A stretch of DNA of 23,497 bases from Sphaeroforma arctica JP610. Its lineage: Eukaryota > Opisthokonta > Ichthyosporea > Ichthyophonida. Every line of letters starts with the position of its first letter. The first letter of the stretch is position 1. Positions 1-8,127 of this stretch are shown piece after piece. The stretch is taken from assembly GCF_001186125.1 (NCBI RefSeq), contig NW_014040339.1, positions 24,892-48,388 on the forward strand. Direction: 5' to 3'. The translations under genes were made by a program, and so were the position numbers. Under the pieces are notes generated by a model. That model had not been told where the DNA came from. It did no database searches and saw nothing but the letters and a program-made list of their open reading frames with translations.

Positions 1-501
1 TTGCACTGCAGACGCAATTTGAGATACCACCAACACCTTCTGCGCAACCGTCATCCCGCGGTTGATGGCATCGTTAAGTTCAAAGCCGTGGTTGGTAAAT
101 CGAAGGACCGTAAGATTTCGAGGCTGGTTAAACACAATGTCACCTCGAGCATTCATAATGTGCGGATGGTTTGCAAACAGAACTGCCATCCGGTACTCGT
201 GCGTAGCGCAGGAGGCTACATCAGCGCCTCCCTTGTAAAACTTAACCACCATGCTGCGGTACACACGAACGGTCTTGTGTCCGTTCTTAAACTCGTTGAG
301 CAGATACTTTGGTGCATAAATATTGGCATCCGAGTTCGATAGGTCACCGCTAGGTGTGGTGCGTTGAATTGGCGTGCACGGCGGGGTAGGGGCAGTGGCG
401 CCGGTCCGTGGGCTGCGTCGGCGCTCCTTGATCTGGGAAATGGCAACGGCTAAGGTTAACGGGCCGCCGCATCCAATCATATTATTATCGGGAGTAAACA
501 T
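1..501 (-). CDS. Protein kinase-like protein, N-terminal part (runs off the left edge)
   Basis: An uninterrupted frame of 167 codons starts at the ATG whose complement is 499-501 and is still open at base 1. After a low-complexity Pro/Thr/Arg-rich leader (about residues 26-55), residues 60-167 read like the N-lobe of a Ser/Thr protein kinase. A VVKFY segment gives a candidate ATP-anchoring lysine (K87), and a THEYR segment 15 residues on gives a candidate alpha-C glutamate (E102). These are followed by NHPHIMNA (the usual 'HPNI' region), a hydrophobic hinge-like stretch VLRFTNHGFELNDAI and an alpha-E-like segment VSQIASAVQ. The glycine loop is weak. The catalytic HRD and DFG motifs would lie beyond the edge and cannot be seen. 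Large DNA viruses often carry such kinases, packaged or early-acting. The start is favoured because a TATA box lies 138 bp upstream. Kinase identity is inferred from pattern only; the frame itself is solid. Confidence 0.6.
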   Translation of the reverse strand, partial: MFTPDNNMIGCGGPLTLAVAISQIKERRRSPRTGATAPTPPCTPIQRTTPSGDLSNSDANIYAPKYLLNEFKNGHKTVRVYRSMVVKFYKGGADVASCATHEYRMAVLFANHPHIMNARGDIVFNQPRNLTVLRFTNHGFELNDAINRGMTVAQKVLVVSQIASAVQ

Positions 502-638
502 ACTGGCTTTCTAGAAAGAGATTGGGGTTAGGGTAGAATACTTTGACTGGAATATTCACTCGGGCTACCTTTTTTCCCTGTCTCGATTACTATCTTTGCA
601 AATCAACATGTGATCGTTCAAGGGCTTGTGTGAGCTGC

Positions 639-645
639 TTTTATA
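639..645 (-). promoter_or_regulatory. TATA box for the kinase-like gene
   Basis: On the minus strand the sequence reads GTATAAAAG, a consensus TATA box. It lies about 138 bp before the ATG at 501, leaving a leader of about 100 bases if transcription starts about 30 bp downstream. Confidence 0.5.
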
Positions 646-756
646 CGAAAACCCCCTTTTTTTGCGCATCGATTAGGGGTGGGTCGACGGATTGGGGCTG
701 AATGGTGAACCGTGGTGTTACCTCCCGGCCGCGACGCGCGGGCTAGCGGGAGCCTC

Positions 757-763
757 TATAAAA
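757..763 (+). promoter_or_regulatory. TATA box for the small acidic protein gene
   Basis: TATAAAA follows a GC-rich patch and lies 100 bp before the ATG at 863. A start about 30 bp downstream would give a leader of about 70 bases. It faces away from the TATA box at 639-645. Confidence 0.55.
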
Positions 764-862
764 TGACAACACCCAAGCAGAGTTGAGTTTATATTACCTC
801 TGCAACAAGTAAGAGTACTGATATACAAGCAAAGACATAGCGACAACGACGCAAAGGTTACA

Positions 863-1291
863 ATGGACGCTACTAATAACCACCCACCCGCATCTGAACA
901 GGAGGATGACGAAGAGATATCCCGAGTTCTCGAAGAGAGTATGTGGGACTATCACCAGAGCTTAAATACGACCTTGCTCGCATCGTTCGACGAGGATGAC
1001 GGTGATGTCCCGCAAATCCCTTCCACCCTAGAGCCGTCCTTGTCTGTTAGCGAGGAAATACGTACTGCGACCACCACTGCTTTGCTAAAGCGAGAGCGCA
1101 CCGAGACCAGCACTACGGTGGATGTCGTTGGAATTCGTGATCGCATATTCACCTGTGGTATATGCGTTGCCGTTTACACGCTATTGCTATGTACTTTGCC
1201 TGATGTTCTGGTGGATTTGTGGACACGGTTTATCGAGAAAAAAAAACGTACAGGTGAAAATAATTTTTACCTTTTTAAAGATTTAGGCTAG
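863..1291 (+). CDS. Small acidic protein with UIM-like motif and hydrophobic segment
   Basis: This is a complete 142-codon frame with an ATG 100 bp after a TATA box. I do not recognise the protein as a whole. Residues 15-29 match the ubiquitin-interacting motif spacing: four acidic residues (DDEE), a hydrophobic I19, V22 where the family normally has Ala, S26, and the acidic D29. Residues 30-90 are acidic and Ser/Thr-rich, probably disordered. Residues 95-112 are hydrophobic enough for one membrane span and contain a CxxC pair (CGIC). They are followed by charged residues and a lysine cluster (126-128), as expected next to a membrane. If UIM-like, it could bind host ubiquitin or ubiquitinated cargo; that is inference. 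Its last 17 bases overlap the fibre gene tail to tail, which suggests a compact viral layout. It appears intact. Confidence 0.6.
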   Translation: MDATNNHPPASEQEDDEEISRVLEESMWDYHQSLNTTLLASFDEDDGDVPQIPSTLEPSLSVSEEIRTATTTALLKRERTETSTTVDVVGIRDRIFTCGICVAVYTLLLCTLPDVLVDLWTRFIEKKKRTGENNFYLFKDLG

Positions 1292-1815
1292 CCTCCAGAG
1301 CCGTAAAATTTGTGGTCAACACGGCAATCTGCGCCGTCAGGATTTGGTTCTGCTTGACTAGCAGCGCCGTAATGTTGTTCCACTTGATATCCAGTGCCTT
1401 GCCGTCCGTGTCGTCGTACACGAGCTCGGATAAAATGGTCTGCACTTCCTCGGCCATAAACCCAAAGTGTGTCTCGTCCTTGTCCACAAACGTTTCGGGA
1501 ACAGCTTTTTTTGCCGCCACGTAGTCGGCGTACAGCTGCTGGACGAAAGTGTCCTGTTCACCGACACTAGCGGGCGTGTCTTCGGGGCCGGTCGAGGCAA
1601 ATCCGACTTCTTCTAACTTGACCGCCCAACCATCCTTGGTCTTCTCGGACACGAGCCAATCAGTTATGGTTGCGGCGACACCGGGTGTGCCGTATTCGAT
1701 GTACTTGCTCTTGTTGATGTAGCTGAATTCCTTGACCTCGAGCTGACCTAGAATGATGCCGGCATTGCGCGTTAACGGGACAATATTCTCTTTGGTTTCG
1801 GTTGTGGACGTCGTG
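1275..1815 (-). other. Peptidase S74 / intramolecular chaperone domain
   Basis: The last 180 or so residues of the fibre protein have the layout of this family. A Ser- and Thr-rich stretch leads into T-K-E-N-I, where a Ser and a Lys form the usual self-cleavage pair. Then come L-x-L-x-x-K-E-F-S-Y, H-F-G-F-M-A-E-E-V and a final D-I-K-W-N-N-I-T-A-L-L helix that continues as a coiled coil to the end. In known members this domain folds the trimer and is released by autoproteolysis. Confidence 0.85.
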
Positions 1816-1959
1816 TACGTGATCTCGTCGGTTATGGGGTTGTACGTCAGCGCGTTGGGACTCGCGGCGTTTCGGATCGGCTTGACCATGAACGAGTTGG
1901 CCACCGCGTTCGGTAAATCGACACCCGTGGCGTTCAGTGTAATAGTGTTGCTTTCCGAC

Positions 1960-4430
1960 GTGTTTGAACATGCCAACGTACCAATCGCAATCATACTTGA
2001 ATTTAGATTACCGTTGTACCTGGCCACCTCGCGCCCGATTAGTACACTGTCCCCCGCATCTCCCATTCGGCCCGTCAAATACCCTATCGCTATACTACCC
2101 TCGCCGCCGTTCTCGTAGAAGGCATTCCTACCAATACCAATACATTTATCGGTACTGGTGAGGTAAAGTGCACCGTCACCAACCGCGACGCTCCCTTCAC
2201 CCAAGTTGTTTGTACCGGCCGAACGTCCTACTGCTATCGAAGACTCACTCTGATTGATGCCTCCTGCATCCAATCCTATTGCAATACTATAGTCACCCTG
2301 ACTTGTCTTACCGGCTTTCGCGCCAATGGCCACAGAGCCCACACCCTGTGTCGTATGACCCGACTCGTTACCCACCGCTATACTACTTGCACCCTGCGTA
2401 TCGATCCCGGCACTGGATCCAATGGCCACGCAGCTTTCTCCCTGTGCATCCAGCCCGGCATTGCGGCCAATAGCCACGCCCTTGGCACCCTGGTTCAATT
2501 CGCCCGCACCAAAGCCCACCCCAATAGCTTCTATTCCCTGTAGTGTAGTACCGGACCGCCGTCCAATGGCCACGGAATATTCACCCTGGGACGTCTTACC
2601 CGTATCGTGACCAATGGCCACGGGATTAATACCCTGGTTGGTCGTGCCAGCATTCGCACCTACGGCCACCGCTTTGATACCCTGTGTGTCATTCCCCGCG
2701 TGGTACCCTATAGCTATGGCACTTTCACCCTGTGTGGTTGTACCGGCGTAGTGTCCCACCGCAACAGACATGGTGCTTTGCGAAAGGTAGCCACTACTTG
2801 TCCCTATTGCAATGCCATCAATCCCCTGTGTCGTGAAACCCGCCAGATTTCCGATGGCAATACCCTGCACACCCTGGGTTACACTCCCGGCAAAGCGACC
2901 TACTGCAACGCATAGTTCCCCCTGGCTGTCCTTGCCGGCTTCAAACCCCGTTGCTACACTGTATTCGTCCTGACTCGTTTTACCCGCACCGAAACCCACA
3001 GCTACCGCGGACAGACCCTGCGTATCGTTTCCGGCCGTATAGCCTATAGCCACGGTACTTGCACCCTGTGTCGTCTCACCGGCGGTATTACCTATTGCCA
3101 CCGAATTTGCACCTTGGGTTAATGAACCGGCCGCGCGACCCAGGGCTGTACTGGCTATTCCTTGGGTTGTCTTGCCTGCATCGGTACCAATAGTAACTGC
3201 ATAATCCTGAATCATGACCCACCGCAATCGCCAACATTCCCTGGTCTACAAATGCCGCCTCTGCCCCTATCCCTATGGCCCGCTCACCCTGTCGTGTCTG
3301 TCCGGCGCGTACACCCACGGCAATGGCAATAGACCCTTGGGTATCCGTTGCTGCATGTGGTCCGATCGCTGTTGCATCTATACCTTGGTCGGTCAATTCC
3401 GCTTCGGTTCCTACAGCCACAGCGTGGTTGCTCTGGTTGTATCTACCCGCCTTATCACCTACTGCCATTATCACCCTGTGTGGTCTGGGCCGCATACAGA
3501 CCAACGGCTACCGACTCGTCACCCTGGTCCGTTTTACCCGCACCGGAACCCACAGCTACCGCGGACAGACCTTGCGTATCGTTTCCGGCCGTATAGCCTA
3601 TAGCCACGGAACTAGCCCCCTGCGCCGTCTCACCCGCGTTGCGTCCCACCGCCACACACCCCGCAGCTTGTGTTGTTTTTCCCGACTCGTGTCCTATAGC
3701 CACAGAGTAACCGCCCTGTGTGGTAACACCCGAGCTCGACCCTAAGGCGACCGAGTAGTTCCCCTGGTCTGTCAGACCCGCGGAAAACCCCACGGCGACA
3801 CTGTTGGTCAGTTGCTCCGTGTTCCCGGCTTGATGCCCGATTGCTACTGTACGGACCCCCTGGTTCAGTTCTCCGGCCCCATAGCCTACACCGACGGCGT
3901 CCGCCCCCTGTAGCGTCGCGCCGGTCAGCCGTCCTATAGCCACGGAATTTTCGCCTTGGGTCGTCTGGCCCGCCCAATACCCGATGGCCACCGCCACTGT
4001 ACCCTGCGATGTTTTACCCGCCTCATTCCCGATGGCAACGGAATTTTCCTCTTGCGTGTCATTACCAGATTCTCTTCCTATAGCCACACTGTATAGCCCC
4101 TGGTCCGTGGTCCCCGCGTGTGGTCCCAGGGCTGTCGCATCTACACCCTGGTTTGTCTTACCCGCCTCGGTCCCTACGGCTACGCCATGGTTGCCCTGGT
4201 TTGTCGTACCCGCATCAACCCCTACGGCTACACAATATTCGCCCTATATCGTCATCCCCGCCCCATACCCTATAGCCACGGAGCTTTCGCCCTGGGTGGT
4301 TTGTCCGGCGCTATTTCCCACCGCCACCGCGCTCGACGCCTGGGTGTCGTTTCCAGCCTTTGATCCTACCGCCACAGCGTACGAACCCTGGTCGGTTGAG
4401 CCAGATTCCCGACCAAGGGCGACGGTACAG
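1960..4430 (-). repeat. 48-bp coding repeats (16-residue beta-roll units)
   Basis: On the plus strand the unit is visible as regularly spaced CCCTG or CCTTGG motifs about every 48 bases, and 'GCCAC' or 'GCTAC' near the middle of each unit. On the minus strand each unit encodes a V-A-I-G-x-x-A-G-x-x-x-Q-G-type segment. The units at the C-terminal end (about 1960-2130) are irregular; the rest are well kept. Different units vary at the x positions, which suggests old expansion with divergence. Confidence 0.8.
3419..3746. repeat. 328-bp direct repeat, copy 1
   Basis: This block is repeated at 4427-4754 with no difference that I could see by eye. The offset is 1008 bp, exactly 21 of the 48-bp coding units, so the duplication is in register with the repeat array. 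Confidence 0.85.
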
Positions 4431-4754
4431 CGTGGTTGCTCTGGTTGTATCTACCCGCCTTATCACCTACTGCCATTATCACCCTGTGTGGTCTGGGCCG
4501 CATACAGACCAACGGCTACCGACTCGTCACCCTGGTCCGTTTTACCCGCACCGGAACCCACAGCTACCGCGGACAGACCTTGCGTATCGTTTCCGGCCGT
4601 ATAGCCTATAGCCACGGAACTAGCCCCCTGCGCCGTCTCACCCGCGTTGCGTCCCACCGCCACACACCCCGCAGCTTGTGTTGTTTTTCCCGACTCGTGT
4701 CCTATAGCCACAGAGTAACCGCCCTGTGTGGTAACACCCGAGCTCGACCCTAAG
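4427..4754. repeat. 328-bp direct repeat, copy 2
   Basis: Second copy of the block at 3419-3746. Its right end is also the end of recognisable fibre-gene sequence: from 4755 the DNA belongs to a different gene on the other strand. It may be a recent in-array duplication or an assembly join. Confidence 0.85.
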
Positions 4755-5226
4755 AGAGAGTGGACAAGGAGAAGTCGGCTAAGAATGTGTCGATGGCAAG
4801 ATTGTTTGAGAGAGCCTTGCGTGCCCGTGTACGGCGTCTTCATGAAGTATGGCTTGCCGCCACCCTGGCACTATCCTCCGAGTTTGCGTACTCGTTCTCT
4901 ACCACTGCGGCCTGGATGAAGTCCGAGTTAAGCAATCGAACACATTGCCGAGCAGGAATTCTGTCACTTTGTACATTCCACAACAAGCTGATACGAGCAA
5001 CGTCGTCACCAAAGTCATCATGTACTCTTGTGGATTTGGGTGACGAAAAATATACGACATGTGTCTTAAGTTGTTGTGGAACGCGATTACATAATGTCGG
5101 ATGCAGCAAGGTTCTATACTGCCATAGATGTAGAATATTTATCCCTAGAGATTTCAATGGTGCAGTGAACTGCTACCGCTTGTATATAGCTAGAAAAAAA
5201 CTAGTCCCCAATGATCTAATAAATGA
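4755..5226 (+). pseudogene. C-terminal fragment of a Fanzor/TnpB-like RNA-guided nuclease
   Basis: The frame running from about 4760 holds, near 5020-5185, a pattern typical of the end of Fanzor and TnpB proteins. It reads VDLGDEKYTTCVLSCCG, then about a dozen residues to CHRC, then a RuvC-III-like RDFNGAVN. That is two Cys pairs of a zinc ribbon followed by the R-D-x-N-G/A-x-x-N motif whose Asp is catalytic. In the family these enzymes are guided by a transposon-end RNA and travel with IS607-type or other DNA transposons and with giant viruses. Here RuvC-I and RuvC-II are not present upstream: the left edge abuts the fibre-gene duplication at 4754. On the right the frame runs straight into retrotransposon A1 at about 5227. 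It is therefore a dead fragment of about 150 codons. The upstream 60 residues (4760-4990) show no motif. Confidence 0.55.
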
Positions 5227-5356
5227 AATTTCGCGGCCTACCACAAAACCTCGCAGACACGGACACCTAAACGCCAACGTGCCCAAATCCAAATTTTATC
5301 TTCAGATATGCCTACTCGGTAGGACGGTGCGCTCGAACCGTAATCGTCGAGCCCTC

Positions 5357-5465
5357 TAGCTCTCAGAGGTTAAATGCCAGCACACTGCTCTAGCTCTCAG
5401 AGGATAGCTGCCAGCACACTGCTCTAGCTCTCAGAGGATAGCTGCCAGCACACTGCTCTAGCTCT
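5357..5465 (+). repeat. A-family 34-bp minisatellite, about three units
   Basis: Tandem units of about 34 bp share the core CTCTAGCTCTCAGAGG and end in GCCAGCACACTG. The same repeat occurs, inverted, downstream of the chromodomain in copies A3 and A4, so it belongs to the element. Confidence 0.85.
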
Positions 5466-5549
5466 CCAGCAACTAAGTTACTTGGGTATTCCTCATTATC
5501 TCTAAAACTGGCATACTGCTTTTCGGTCAGTTCTTCAGTTTGGGGAGGT

Positions 5550-5779
5550 TGTGGTCAGAATACAGGTACTTAGGTCTTAGTTGTTTATTTTAGTTATTAT
5601 AGTTTTTACAGTTTATCAGAATAATCTTATAAACTTGGTTTTTGCTGACTATTACAGCACATGATTTATGATTCACTTTTAGAGTCACTAATTTTACAAA
5701 TACTAATAAATGAACAACGTCTCCTTCTCTACGGAGGGAGAACGTTGCGATACAGTTATCGAAGCGTTCATTTACTACA
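5550..5779 (+). repeat. A-family LTR, copy A1 (3' LTR)
   Basis: A 230-bp LTR, TGTGGTC...ACTACA, directly follows a polypurine tract (GTTTGGGGAGGT). An inverted copy lies at 15822-16050, with roughly 94% identity by eye. The hairpin CAACGT...ACGTTG is at 5715-5747. Confidence 0.8.
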
Positions 5780-5870
5780 AGCGTCTGGGGAGGTGCGTAT
5801 GAGTGCACATGGAACACCTGAATTGTGACATGCTGCGGCGGCGACTAATTATTAAGGACCAGGCCAACCT
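5780..5870. other. Junction between elements A1 and B
   Basis: About 90 bp between the A1 LTR and the start of B coding sequence. It contains another polypurine-like run (CTGGGGAGGT, near 5785-5795) followed by TGCG, which could be a remnant of a further LTR. Nothing else is recognised. Confidence 0.3.
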
Positions 5871-6308
5871 TTGATCTATAATTATGTGGAGAGTAAACAG
5901 TGTTATGTCGATACGTTTGTTGATCAAGGCGCCGATATGTCGATGATTTCTAAGGATTTGGCAGAGCGTCTGGGGCTGGTTGCTCAGTATGATTTGTGTG
6001 GAGAGTGGGTTACGGGATTTGGTGCTCCACTTTATGTGGAATACAAGGTACGAGATGTTGAGGTTGTTTTGCCTACTTTAGTAGGAGAGAGGAGGGTTAA
6101 GTTGGATATGCGGGTTATGGATTGGATTCCACACAATGCGGGTATGTTGTTAGGCAGACGTGAATTGAATGGGTATGGATTAACTGGGGCAGTGCTTACT
6201 AGGCAATGGGTGACTAAGTATACCCTGTTTCCGGTTGAGGTGGTACGAGAGAAGCCATCAGACTTTAAGACCTGGCTGAGCAAAATGAGCCGGTGTTATA
6301 GATATTGA
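5871..6308 (+). pseudogene. Element B: retropepsin-like protease region
   Basis: An open stretch of about 145 codons has the fold signature of a retroviral aspartic protease. The region around the active-site loop is followed by a hydrophobic S-M-I-S-x-x-L-A-x-x-L segment, and a second G-M-L-L-G-R-R-E-L segment lies about 90 residues later, as in Ty3/gypsy proteases. It sits directly before RT as expected. Confidence 0.6.
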
Positions 6309-7400
6309 GTTATGATTCAGGTTATGAGAGTGATGGATCCGGGGGTGAGGATGATTATCTAATGTTCGATACGAGTGGCTTGGAACTGTTGGCTGGAGAA
6401 CTGGGGAAGTCTATGGAAGAATTGGCGGAGTTGGTGGCGGCTATTAGGAGGGTGGCGTACAATGACAAGAAACCAAAGTTTGTGAAGGATCGGATGCTTA
6501 AGCTTCAGATCAAAGAAGGAGGGACCCCTTTGAGACAAGTATATGCGGAAAAAGATGTGCAACATATAAAAGTGATGAAGAAAAAGACGCAACTATTGCT
6601 TAAAGCTGGGTTGATAGAGAGGGTGCAAGATACGAATTGGCTTACAGTGCCGAAACTTGTACCTAAAGTGCCGAAACTTGTACCTAAAGTGCCGGGTAGT
6701 AATCCCAGTTATGAGGAATCCAAGGACTAGAGGATGTGTATAAATTATATGCGAACGAATTAACAGCTAGATTTGGGTACATATCCGATACCAACAGAAG
6801 ATGAGTTTCTGGCAACAGTTAAGGGGCGCAAGTGGAGAACCAATGTGGACGCTGGAAATGGGTTTGGGCAGTTAATGATAGAGCCTGGTAGTCGAGGGGT
6901 AACTGCGTTTTTGACGCCCTGGGGAGAGAGGTTCCAATTTATTGGGATGCCGTTTGGTTTGAAGGAAGCATCATTTGTGTTCCAACAACTAATGAATGAG
7001 ACATTGGAGGTATTAAAGGAATTAAGACGTACATTGATAATACCTCGTTATGTTTGGACAATCCAGCTGAGCATTGGGGTGGTATTGTGGAGACGATCAG
7101 GCGCTTTGAGGCGAAAGGGATACAGTTGCGGCTGTCAAAATGTAATTTCGCTTATCGAGAATAATCTATAGTCGTGATGGGTCGAGAGGTTACAGATAAG
7201 GGTTCGATGATAAGTGAAGTGAAGCTTCAGGCGTTATTAGATATGCCCAGGCCCAAAACTAAGGCCGAAGTCAGGTTGTGGTATCAGTGTTTTGGATGGT
7301 GGGCGAGATACGTTCTGAATTTATCAAATGTGTTGTTTCCGATTAGTGATTTGACTAAGAAGAAGGTACGGTTCCAGTGGGGTCCTGAGTAGGAGAAGGC
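6305..7400 (+). pseudogene. Element B: reverse transcriptase region
   Basis: The order of motifs is that of Ty3/gypsy RT. A connecting segment comes first, then YPIPTEDEFLATVKGRKW, then NVDAGNGFGQL, then FQFIGMPFGLKEASFVFQ. The palm active-site region and the thumb region (GREVTDKG, then PRPKTKAEVR) follow. A short in-place tandem repeat of 21 bp occurs near 6650-6690. The region is broken. Confidence 0.75.
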
Positions 7401-7409
7401 TAGGCGAAG

Positions 7410-7820
7410 ACAGTCTTGGTAGAACCTAGACAAGAGGAGCAACTTAGGTTGCAGACAGATGCAGCGGATTCGGGTATAGGTGTGAGAAGAGATGGAGAAT
7501 GGCTTCCGGTGGGCTTTGTGAGTTCCAAGATAGATTTTCATGCTAATCTGTCTCCGACAGATAGAGAATTGATAGCGCTAGCATATGGGTTTTTGAAGTT
7601 CGCGGGTTTGATTAGGAGGTCGTACAAGGCGCTTATAGTAGAGATGAATCATCAGTCTTTAATTGGTGTTGGTCAGCAGGCAGAGTTCACGTCGGATCCA
7701 GTGGGTAAGAGACGGTACAGGAATGTTATGTATGTACGATCGTTTGATATGGATTTGCGGTACCTGGAAGGGCCAAAGAACGAAGTTGCGGATGAACTTA
7801 GTCGTATGCCGTGGTGATTC
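7410..7820 (+). pseudogene. Element B: RNase H region
   Basis: An open stretch of 133 codons matches Ty3/gypsy RNase H. LQTDAADSGIGVRR is the first acidic motif, FVSSKIDFHANLSPTDRELIAL carries the second, and MNHQSL and NEVADELSR sit near the end. It lies between RT and integrase as expected. Confidence 0.75.
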
Positions 7821-8127
7821 GATCCTATTATGGTGCCTGTCTCGGTAGAGGGTGTTAAGATCGCTGCATGTGCAAAAATGGGTCTGCCAGAGATTGATGA
7901 AGGTGTGGATCTGTCATTTGATAACGTCTGCAAGAGTATGGAAGACAGAAGGGTCCGGCTGGCGGCGGTTAAAGAGAAGCTACGAGTGTTGGAGGAGAGT
8001 CTTGATGACAAGGTTAGTACAGACTTCAAGGTTCGTGTGGGTTTATTGCATCAGCAGGTCACTGCAGTGATGGAGAGAGGCATTACTAAGAATTGGTCTA
8101 AGTGTATGGTCAGAACTTGTTCAGCCT
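7821..8127 (+). pseudogene. Element B: linker between RNase H and integrase
   Basis: About 300 bp of coding-like sequence, rich in charged heptads (for example RRVRLAAVKEKLRVLEESL), possibly a coiled coil. It joins RNase H to the integrase zinc finger. No catalytic motif is seen. Confidence 0.4.

Larger units (their letters stand above)
502..862. promoter_or_regulatory. Divergent intergenic promoter region
   Basis: This 361-bp gap separates two diverging genes and holds a TATA box for each, about 110 bp apart. The stretch between the boxes contains a T-run (656-662) and a GC-rich, partly self-complementary patch (about 726-752). No binding site is recognised. On the minus strand, just before the kinase ATG, a CTAAC followed by a pyrimidine tract and TAG resembles a splice acceptor, so a leader intron is possible but unproven. 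Confidence 0.5.
1275..4754 (-). pseudogene. Virus-like repeat fibre gene with peptidase S74 chaperone end (fossil)
   Basis: The minus strand encodes a long chain of 16-residue repeats built on V-A-I-G ... A-G ... Q-G, like the beta-roll head repeats of trimeric YadA-type adhesins. About 22 regular units are followed by a few irregular ones. Next comes a linker and a C-terminal peptidase S74 domain (endosialidase-type intramolecular chaperone). Such proteins form trimeric spikes or fibres on phages and large DNA viruses; the S74 part drives folding and then usually cuts itself off. The longest open part covers 1275 to about 3215 and holds the whole chaperone end. Repeat-coding sequence continues to about 4430, where it meets the second copy of a duplicated block and then foreign DNA. 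No start region is seen. The gene is broken, in about two or three places, and is best treated as a fossil of an integrated virus. Confidence 0.75.
5227..5779 (+). mobile_element. Ty3/gypsy chromovirus copy A1, 3' end only (fossil)
   Basis: Bases 5227-5356 match, in reverse complement, the end of the chromodomain region of copies A3 (near 16225-16345) and A4 (near 18840-18960). They are followed by 34-bp minisatellite units, a polypurine tract (5540-5549) and an LTR. Only the 3' end of the element is present. It interrupts the Fanzor-like fragment on its left. Confidence 0.75.

Noticed and set aside
524-533. Telomere-like GGGGTTAGGG
   Set aside because: Only one unit and a half, in a promoter region; no array.
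1140-1200. RING finger start in the 142-residue protein (CGIC)
   Set aside because: Only one Cys pair; no later Cys or His at RING spacing. The segment reads better as a hydrophobic span.
3214-4753. Long plus-strand frames opposite the fibre repeats
   Set aside because: They are antisense shadows. The 48-bp periodicity keeps several frames open, while only the minus strand gives the V-A-I-G repeats and an S74 end.
1275-4754. Bacterial YadA-type adhesin (contamination)
   Set aside because: There is no membrane anchor domain at the C-terminus; it ends in an S74 chaperone, and neighbours have TATA boxes and no ribosome binding sites.
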